Source: an uncultured Selenomonadaceae bacterium
Lineage (GTDB): Bacteria > Bacillota > Negativicutes > Selenomonadales > Selenomonadaceae
Assembly (NCBI GenBank): GCA_905235425.1
Contig: CAJOKY010000072.1
Location: 1 to 9,442 of the forward strand
Reading direction: 5' to 3'
Length of the DNA stretch: 9,442 nt
This document shows positions 4,860-9,442 of this stretch, one piece after another; the first letter of the stretch is position 1, and the number at the start of each line of letters is the position of its first letter. The notes beneath the pieces were generated by a model. The model made no database searches, was not told where the DNA came from, and saw nothing but the letters and a program-made list of their open reading frames with translations. The position numbers and the translations under genes were made by a program.

Positions 4860-6842
4860 CTATACTTTGAATTGACCGATAGCCGTTTGCATGTCTGCCG
4901 CAAGGTGAGAAAGTGACTGCGCCGCCGCCGCTATTTCTTCATTGGACGCCGATTGAGTTTCAGTAGCTGAAGAAATTGCCTGCGTGCGCTTATTCGTAGC
5001 TTGGCTTGCCAGATCAATGGAAGTTGTGGCTTTGAGAATCTCTGCCGCGCCGTCCGAAACAGTTTTAACAGATTGATTTATGCCGGTAATTTCGTCCTTA
5101 ATGCCGTCAACCATACGCATAATTTCTTTGAACTGTACGCCGACTTCACGAATTGCCTCTGTACCGGCAACAACGTCTTGAGTGCCGCCCTTCATTGACT
5201 CGACAGCCTCTTCAGTGGATTTTTGAATTGAAGAAATTCTGTTACGAATTTGCTCTGCCGATTCTTGCGACGCCGTAGCAAGTTTTCTAACTTCTTCAGA
5301 TACAACGGCAAAACCGCGACCATGTTCACCGGCTCTTGCCGCCTCAATCGCCGCGTTAAGTGCCAACAAGTTTGTTTGATCCGAAATTTCCGCAATGGCT
5401 TCAACAATCTGCCCAATTTGTTTTGAACTTTCGCCGAGACGTTCGACAACTTCCGCGCTTGCAAGTACGCTCTTTTCAATGCTGTTCATCTTAGAAATAG
5501 CCTCTTGCATAAGCTCTTCACCGGTCTGCGCGGCTTTGGCGGTATTTTCAGAAGTCGCGGCAACGTTTAAAGCCTTATCGGAAACAATTTTAATATCGCC
5601 GGATATAACCTCTATGCTCTTCTTAGCGCCGTCAATGTCCTGCATTTGCTTAGTGATATCGCCGCCAACTTCTGAAACAGTTTCTGCCACTTGTACCGAC
5701 GTATTTGCAGATTGAGTGGAACTTGCGGTAAGCTGTTCGGACGCCGCCGCCAATTGTTCGGAAGTCGCTAACATTTTCTGTATCAGCTTGCGAAGGTTAT
5801 TGCTCATCGTATTAAAAGCGCTTGTAAGTGATCCAATTTCATCAGTGCCGCCTACTTCAATGTCAGGCATTTTCAAATTGCCTTGTGCCAACTGTTTTGC
5901 ATGATTTTCAAGTTGCAGTACGGGACCGGTTATCGAATTGGAAACTTGTATGCAGAATAAGGTTACAACAATCAAGCATACAATCGTGATAATCACAAAA
6001 GTCATTCTTATGCTGCCGAGTACGCCGAAAACTGCATCGTGCGGAATTACAAGCCCTACAATCCAGCCGGTACTGGGAAGAGTCGCATAACCGAAAATAT
6101 AATCGTCACCGTTTACTTTCAATGTAAAATTGCCGGAATCCGTCGTTGACATTTGGTTAAAATGTTCCGCGTCCATAATGTCTTTGATATTGGCAGCGTC
6201 TTTAATCGCGGGGTCTGTAGTTGCAATTATGACGCCTTCATTGTCCATAAAAGTGGCGTAGCCTTGACCGCGATATTTAATTTCAGCCGCCTTTTTTGTC
6301 AAAATATCCAAACCGATATCTCCGCACACCGAGCCGACATAAGCATTGCCGTTTGTTATCGGCGTAACAATAGATACCAAAATTTGATGCGTGTTAAGGT
6401 CTTCATAAGGCGACGTTACAAAAAATTCTTTGCCGTTATTTTTTACGCTAAGATACCATGGACGTTGACGCGGATCAAGGCTCGTCAAGCCGCTTTTGTA
6501 ACTTGTGAAAGTGCCGTCCTCAAGCCCTACGCCCATATCGATTATGGTATTGTCGTAAGTTGCTGTAGACATGGTGTCTTTAGCCTTAATGCGAGCATAA
6601 TCGCCGTTAAAATTGCTGTACAACGACGCTTGAGCTTGTGCAACGCCGATTCTTCTTGCCATCCAAGCATCCATATCAGAGGCGGAATATTTCATTGTCA
6701 AGGTAACTTCTTCATTAATACTTTCATTCAATTCTTTTGCCGTCATGTAGTAGCCGGTGAATGAAATACCCAACATAAAAATTGCTACGACGCCGGTTAA
6801 AATGATGAATTTTGTCTTTATACTTATGTCTCTGAATCCCAT
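4860..6842 (-). CDS. Methyl-accepting chemotaxis protein with dCache sensor
   Basis: Transmembrane chemoreceptor of 660 residues. Counting from the upstream in-frame ATG at 6860 (666 residues), there is a first membrane helix at about 17-37, an extracytoplasmic double-Cache domain at about 40-280 (with DPRQRPWYLSV at 129-139 and DLNTHQILVSIVTPI), a second helix at 286-305, a HAMP domain to about 358, and the signalling coiled coil to the end. The hairpin tip EISDQTNLLALNAAIEAARA (491-510) followed by GEHGRGFAVVSEEVRKLA is the near-invariant CheA/CheW contact. The RPWY block resembles that of amino-acid-sensing dCache domains, but the Asp two residues after the Tyr in PctA-type receptors is Ser here, so the ligand is open. 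No C-terminal CheR-tethering pentapeptide. I prefer ATG 6842 (MGFRDISIKTKF) because AGGGTG precedes it, whereas ATG 6860 lacks a ribosome site. It follows ilvB by about 70 bp and may be co-transcribed. Confidence 0.95.
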   Translation of the reverse strand: MGFRDISIKTKFIILTGVVAIFMLGISFTGYYMTAKELNESINEEVTLTMKYSASDMDAWMARRIGVAQAQASLYSNFNGDYARIKAKDTMSTATYDNTIIDMGVGLEDGTFTSYKSGLTSLDPRQRPWYLSVKNNGKEFFVTSPYEDLNTHQILVSIVTPITNGNAYVGSVCGDIGLDILTKKAAEIKYRGQGYATFMDNEGVIIATTDPAIKDAANIKDIMDAEHFNQMSTTDSGNFTLKVNGDDYIFGYATLPSTGWIVGLVIPHDAVFGVLGSIRMTFVIITIVCLIVVTLFCIQVSNSITGPVLQLENHAKQLAQGNLKMPDIEVGGTDEIGSLTSAFNTMSNNLRKLIQKMLATSEQLAAASEQLTASSTQSANTSVQVAETVSEVGGDITKQMQDIDGAKKSIEVISGDIKIVSDKALNVAATSENTAKAAQTGEELMQEAISKMNSIEKSVLASAEVVERLGESSKQIGQIVEAIAEISDQTNLLALNAAIEAARAGEHGRGFAVVSEEVRKLATASQESAEQIRNRISSIQKSTEEAVESMKGGTQDVVAGTEAIREVGVQFKEIMRMVDGIKDEITGINQSVKTVSDGAAEILKATTSIDLASQATNKRTQAISSATETQSASNEEIAAAAQSLSHLAADMQTAIGQFKV

Positions 6843-6880
6843 TGCCACGCACCCTTTCATCTTTTAGCAATTCTACATCT

Positions 6881-6915
6881 TCAATTCTTAATTCGTAATT
6901 CTTAATTCTTAATTC
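6881..6915. repeat. Heptameric tandem repeat, (T)TAATTC x5
   Basis: Five consecutive 7-bp units: TCAATTC, TTAATTC, GTAATTC, TTAATTC, TTAATTC. The last base is the first base of the ilvB stop codon complement, so the array starts exactly at the end of ilvB and fills the gap to the chemoreceptor gene. The degenerate heptamer structure is like short tandem repeats described in other bacterial genomes. No terminator hairpin is seen in this gap. Confidence 0.8.
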
Positions 6916-8597
6916 TATAAAACCATTTGGTCAAGGCGTTTGCCGCCGGGTACCATTGGGATAACATTTTCCTCCTGCGGTACATAAACGTCAACAAGTA
7001 CGGGACCTTTTGAATATAAAATTTCTGTTAAATCGTAATCCAATTCCTCAGCCTTAGTCAATCTGTAGCCGCGAATACCCATAGCCTGCGCGATTTTTAC
7101 CAAGTCACGCTTTAATTTCAATTCCGATGCCGAGTAATGATGATTATAGAAAAGCCTTTGCCATTGTCCGACCATACCTAAAATGAAGTTGTGAACTACG
7201 ACAATTTTCACGTCAATGTTATTGTCAGCAATCGTCGCCAATTCTTGAATATTCATCATAATTGAACCGTCGCCGGTAAACAGAATAACATTTTTCTTTG
7301 GACAGGCAAGTTTAGCACCCATAGCGGCAGGCAGACCAAATCCCATTGTACCCATGCCGCCTGAAGTCAAAAATTGGCGCGGAGCTTGTGTCTTGAAAAA
7401 TTGTGCCGCCCACATTTGGTGTTGACCAACGTCCGTTACGGCAATGGTATTGTCATCGGCAATTTCGCTTATATGCGTAATGAGTGCGCCGGGCTTAATC
7501 ACGTCACCTTCCGCCTTGTAGCTGAATGGATGCTTAGCGCCTTCTTCAAGCGCTTGATTTTTCCAGCCGCCGAATTTTTCAGCAAAGTTTATTCCCGACG
7601 CTTTAAGTTTATCGCGCAGAATCGGCAGTGAAATTTTTAAATCGCCTAAAACTTTGTAGTCCACTTGAACATTTTTATTAACTTCGGCAGGATCTAATTC
7701 AAAGTGTACAATCTTTGCATGCGGCGCAAATTCAGCAACATTGCCTGTCACTCTGTCGCTGAAACGCATTCCGATAGCCAAAAGTAAATCGCAAGCTTGA
7801 ATAGCCATATTGGAGCCGTATGAACCATGCATTCCGGCAAATCCCAAGTAACCGTCGCGTTCAGGTTCAATCGCGCCTATGCCCATCATTGTAGACGTGC
7901 AGGGACAGCCGAGTATATCCAAAACTTCACGAAGAACATTTGAAGTTTCAGAAGAAATGACGCCGCCGCCTATGAAAAGTAGCGGACGCTCGCAATTTTC
8001 AAGCGCCGTGACAACTTCCGCAACAGATTTTTCGTCAACAGGATTTTCACCCGTATACCCGCGCAGATTAATTTCATTGGGATAATTAAAATCAATTTCC
8101 GTGTTGAAAACATCAGCGGCAATATCAATACAAACCGGTCCCGGTCTGCCGGTACGCGCAATAAAAAAAGCCTCCTTGACGACGCGCGGAAGTTCATTTG
8201 CGTCTTTTACAAGGTAGTTATGCTTAGTAATCGGCGTAGTAATGCCGCAAACGTCGACTTCTTGAAAAGAGTCTTTACCTATCGCGGTATTTTTTACCTG
8301 TCCGGTAATGCATACGAGCGGGATCGAATCCATGTTGGCAGTGGCAATGCCGGTAATTAAATTTGCCGCGCCTGGTCCTGAAGTGGCAATGACTACGCCG
8401 ACTTTGCCCGATGCCCGCGCATAACCGTCCGCCGCATGTACCGCGCCTTGTTCATGTCCCGTTAAAATGTTTGGAAAGTTCATTTTGTAAATTTCATCGT
8501 ACAATTTCAGTACGACGCCGCCGGGATAGCCGAAGACAAGTTCAACACCTTCGCGTTTTAAACTTTCCAAGAGTGCTTTTGCTCCATTCATTCTCAA
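6915..8597 (-). CDS. Acetolactate synthase (acetohydroxyacid synthase), large catalytic subunit
   Basis: A 560-residue ThDP/FAD enzyme, the usual length, making 2-acetolactate or 2-aceto-2-hydroxybutyrate in branched-chain amino acid synthesis. The N-terminal ThDP domain has FGYPGG (22-27) and the catalytic Glu49 (TGHEQGAVHAADGYAR), and GKDSFQEVD (108-116). The FAD-binding middle domain has GMRFSDRVTGN (276-286). The C-terminal ThDP domain has TGDGSIMMN (441-449), N470, and GMVGQWQ (474-480), where most relatives have GMVRQWQ; the Trp linked to 2-ketobutyrate preference is kept. The TTG at 8597 is chosen because GGAGGG ends seven bases upstream; ATG 8591 is 13 bases away. No regulatory subunit gene (ilvN/ilvH) follows; the next gene is a chemoreceptor. 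A leader with a small ORF and two terminator-like hairpins precedes it, which suggests attenuation. Confidence 0.95.
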   Translation of the reverse strand: MRMNGAKALLESLKREGVELVFGYPGGVVLKLYDEIYKMNFPNILTGHEQGAVHAADGYARASGKVGVVIATSGPGAANLITGIATANMDSIPLVCITGQVKNTAIGKDSFQEVDVCGITTPITKHNYLVKDANELPRVVKEAFFIARTGRPGPVCIDIAADVFNTEIDFNYPNEINLRGYTGENPVDEKSVAEVVTALENCERPLLFIGGGVISSETSNVLREVLDILGCPCTSTMMGIGAIEPERDGYLGFAGMHGSYGSNMAIQACDLLLAIGMRFSDRVTGNVAEFAPHAKIVHFELDPAEVNKNVQVDYKVLGDLKISLPILRDKLKASGINFAEKFGGWKNQALEEGAKHPFSYKAEGDVIKPGALITHISEIADDNTIAVTDVGQHQMWAAQFFKTQAPRQFLTSGGMGTMGFGLPAAMGAKLACPKKNVILFTGDGSIMMNIQELATIADNNIDVKIVVVHNFILGMVGQWQRLFYNHHYSASELKLKRDLVKIAQAMGIRGYRLTKAEELDYDLTEILYSKGPVLVDVYVPQEENVIPMVPGGKRLDQMVL

Positions 8598-8637
8598 AAA
8601 TTTTCCCTCCGCATTATTGCAATTTATTTAAATTACG

Positions 8638-8665
8638 GTTATAATTTATTTGAAAAAAATGTCGA
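8638..8665 (-). promoter_or_regulatory. Possible ilvB-proximal promoter
   Basis: On the minus strand TCGACA (8665-8660) and TATAAC (8643-8638) are 16 bp apart, five of six matches to each consensus hexamer. The -35 lies in the 3' arm of the hairpin at 8661-8680. It would start ilvB transcription independently of the leader. Confidence 0.35.
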
Positions 8666-8680
8666 CGTTTGCCTGTCGAC
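8653..8680 (-). terminator. Terminator-like hairpin before ilvB (possible attenuator)
   Basis: On the minus strand GTCGAC, an eight-base loop AGGCAAAC, GTCGAC, one A, then seven T. The stem is only six base pairs but GC-rich and is followed by a full U-run about 55 nt before the ilvB start, so leader transcripts would tend to stop here. Confidence 0.6.
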
Positions 8681-8714
8681 TTCTTCAACTTGTTAATTAT
8701 ATTTGGATAGTTTT

Positions 8715-8737
8715 AAAAGCCGTTCGTCTGACGGCTT
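8715..8737 (-). terminator. Terminator-like hairpin behind the 26-codon ORF
   Basis: On the minus strand AAGCCGT pairs with ACGGCTT over loop CAGACGA, followed by TTTTAAAAC. The seven-pair stem is solid but the U-run is only four, partly paired. It may end the small gene or act in attenuation. Confidence 0.5.
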
Positions 8738-8740
8738 ACG

Positions 8741-8766
8741 GACATCTTCTATTTAAAGAAGACGTC
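8741..8766 (-). other. Ten-pair hairpin spanning the stop codon of the 26-codon ORF
   Basis: GACGTCTTCT pairs with AGAAGATGTC (one G-U) around TTAAAT; the TAG stop lies at the loop edge. A ribosome stalled on or finishing the ORF would melt it, which is the geometry needed for translation-coupled control of the next hairpin. No explicit alternative pairing to the terminator was found by eye. Confidence 0.55.
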
Positions 8767-8829
8767 GTAGATAGGGATAAGCAACTGCGCGGCGCTCAAG
8801 GCGAGCGCAATTTTTTCGGCTGTTGTCAT
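8749..8829 (-). CDS. 26-residue hydrophobic leader peptide or small membrane peptide
   Basis: ATG at 8829 with an excellent ribosome site, GGAGGT seven bases upstream, ending at TAG 8749. The product begins MTTAEKIALALSAAQ and ends LLIPIYDVFFK: a short polar head, one hydrophobic span of about 17 residues, and a terminal Lys. Two readings are possible. It could be the leader peptide of an ilvB attenuator, since it contains four Leu, four Ile and one Val codons and is followed by hairpins. Or it could be a tiny membrane peptide like the holin-like type I toxins of Firmicutes, many of which start MT-x-x-E and are translated from masked ribosome sites. It has its own promoter (8881-8909) and a hairpin over its ribosome site. 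An internal hairpin GCGCTC/GAGCGC lies in codons 8-13. I cannot decide between the two. Confidence 0.55.
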   Translation of the reverse strand: MTTAEKIALALSAAQLLIPIYDVFFK

Positions 8830-8837
8830 ACCAACCA

Positions 8838-8859
8838 CCTCCCCTCGTAAGAGAGGAAG
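8838..8859 (-). promoter_or_regulatory. Hairpin masking the ribosome site of the 26-codon ORF
   Basis: On the minus strand CTTCCTCTC pairs with GAGGGGAGG around TTAC: nine pairs including two G-U. The 3' arm contains most of the GGAGGT ribosome site, so translation should be low unless the hairpin is opened. Confidence 0.6.
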
Positions 8860-8880
8860 CCGACCGACCAAAGTAACGCT

Positions 8881-8909
8881 ATTGTACACTATACAAAGTT
8901 AAACGGCAA
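8881..8909 (-). promoter_or_regulatory. Likely promoter of the leader/26-codon ORF
   Basis: On the minus strand TTGCCG (8909-8904) and TACAAT (8886-8881) at 17-bp spacing; transcription would start near 8874, about 45 nt before the ATG. The -35 sits in one arm of the hairpin at 8904-8934. Confidence 0.6.
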
Positions 8910-8934
8910 GAAAAAATTTCCCTGCCGCTTTTTT
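8904..8934. terminator. Terminator-like hairpin between the phosphatase and the leader
   Basis: CGGCA (8904-8908) pairs with TGCCG (8923-8927), with six T (8929-8934) on the rightward side and only three on the leftward side. Leftward it would end the phosphatase transcript weakly; rightward it would end any antisense RNA crossing the 26-codon ORF. Confidence 0.45.
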
Positions 8935-8967
8935 ATATTAGAGATTAGCCGATAGCTAAAAAATCTG

Positions 8968-8995
8968 ATCCCTAATCCCTGCTCCCTGTTCCCTA
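8968..8995. repeat. Heptameric tandem repeat, NTCCCTR x4
   Basis: Four consecutive 7-bp units ATCCCTA, ATCCCTG, CTCCCTG, TTCCCTA ending exactly at the stop codon of the phosphatase gene. Different sequence from the heptamers at 6881-6915 but the same unit length and the same position, immediately behind a leftward gene. Confidence 0.8.
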
Positions 8996-9442
8996 CTAAT
9001 TTCTGCGCAAAGCCATCATAGTCATATCGTCTGATTGTTCGGCGTTGCCTACGTGTTCGGCAACGTCATTTTTTACTGCCTTCAAAAGTTCCGTCAAGTT
9101 CATATCGCAGTTTGTTTTATTCATAAAATTCAAAAGACGTTCGGAAGAGTACTCTTCCTTCTTTTCATTCATCGCCTCATTAACGCCGTCAGTGTACATA
9201 AAAATCATATCGCCGTGCAGAAGTTGAATTTCTTGCTGAACAAAATGCATATCTTCCATACCGCCGAGTACAAAATTTTTCTTGACGTTGAGATATTCGC
9301 AACGCCTTTCTGCATGGTGATAAATTATCGGAGGATTATGCCCGCCGTTGACATAAATAAATCTGCCGGTCTTAATGTTGAGCATTCCCAAAAATACCGT
9401 GACAAACATCATCTCTTCGTTGCCTTGACAAAGTTGATTATT
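8996..9442 (-). CDS. SpoIIE/RsbU-type PP2C serine phosphatase, C-terminal part
   Basis: The frame is open to the window edge, so only the last 148 residues are seen; ATGs near 9412 are internal, because NNQLCQGNEE before MMFVTVFLGML fits the family continuously. The phosphatase core is clear: FVTVFLGMLNIKTG, YVNGGHNPP, GDMIFMYTDGVNEA with the metal-binding TDG, and AEQSDDMTMMALR at the end with the final Asp pair. Such enzymes dephosphorylate anti-anti-sigma proteins in partner-switching systems or act as outputs of sensory proteins; the sensory part lies beyond the edge. The gene ends at TAG 8998 directly against a heptamer repeat. Confidence 0.93.
   Translation of the reverse strand, partial: NNQLCQGNEEMMFVTVFLGMLNIKTGRFIYVNGGHNPPIIYHHAERRCEYLNVKKNFVLGGMEDMHFVQQEIQLLHGDMIFMYTDGVNEAMNEKKEEYSSERLLNFMNKTNCDMNLTELLKAVKNDVAEHVGNAEQSDDMTMMALRRN

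Noticed and set aside
6153..6764. 203-codon plus-strand open frame inside the chemoreceptor gene
   Set aside because: Antisense to a clear dCache domain; no domain or ribosome site of its own.
8650..8850. 66-codon plus-strand frame over the leader region
   Set aside because: Opposite to the 26-codon ORF with its good ribosome site, and itself without a ribosome site or recognisable product.
8598..8995. T-box riboswitch upstream of ilvB
   Set aside because: I looked for the conserved T-box sequence (AGGGTGGNACCGCG-like) on the minus strand and did not find it.

Overview
The window looks like chromosome of an anaerobic, low-to-moderate GC bacterium of the Firmicutes, perhaps a diderm Negativicute such as a Selenomonas relative. 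The evidence is strong AGGAGG-type ribosome sites, U-tailed terminators, a long acetolactate synthase, a dCache chemoreceptor and two enzymes with Tat leaders. The genus cannot be read from the sequence with confidence.

Left part (1-500): no clear gene. Two copies of an 81-bp repeat, each carrying a terminator-like hairpin, then a strong rightward terminator, then a consensus promoter with two copies of a TGACA-N3-TGTCA palindrome, which I read as the operator of the TetR-type regulator that follows.

Rightward cluster (501-3409): a TetR-family regulator, a flavodoxin-like FMN oxidoreductase with a Tat/lipoprotein leader, a small AT-rich protein of unknown function with a short coding remnant behind it, and an ACMSD-type metal-dependent amidohydrolase with a Tat leader. 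Close spacing of the first three genes and the autoregulatory-looking promoter suggest one regulated unit whose two enzymes act outside the cytoplasm.

Middle (3426-4817): a leftward ProC-like dehydrogenase whose reading frame breaks at a run of seven A, an AT-rich intergenic region with phased A-tract repeats, and a rightward 66-residue 4-oxalocrotonate tautomerase homolog, closed by a bidirectional terminator.

Right part (4860-9442, all leftward): a SpoIIE/PP2C-type phosphatase (N-terminal part beyond the window), then a leader region with its own promoter, a 26-codon hydrophobic ORF whose ribosome site is buried in a hairpin and two terminator-like hairpins, then acetolactate synthase large subunit (ilvB) without an adjacent small subunit, then a transmembrane chemoreceptor. 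Two different heptameric tandem repeats abut the stop codons of ilvB and the phosphatase. The 26-codon ORF region, either an attenuator leader for ilvB or a small membrane-toxin-like gene, the frameshifted dehydrogenase and the exported enzyme pair are the most interesting items.
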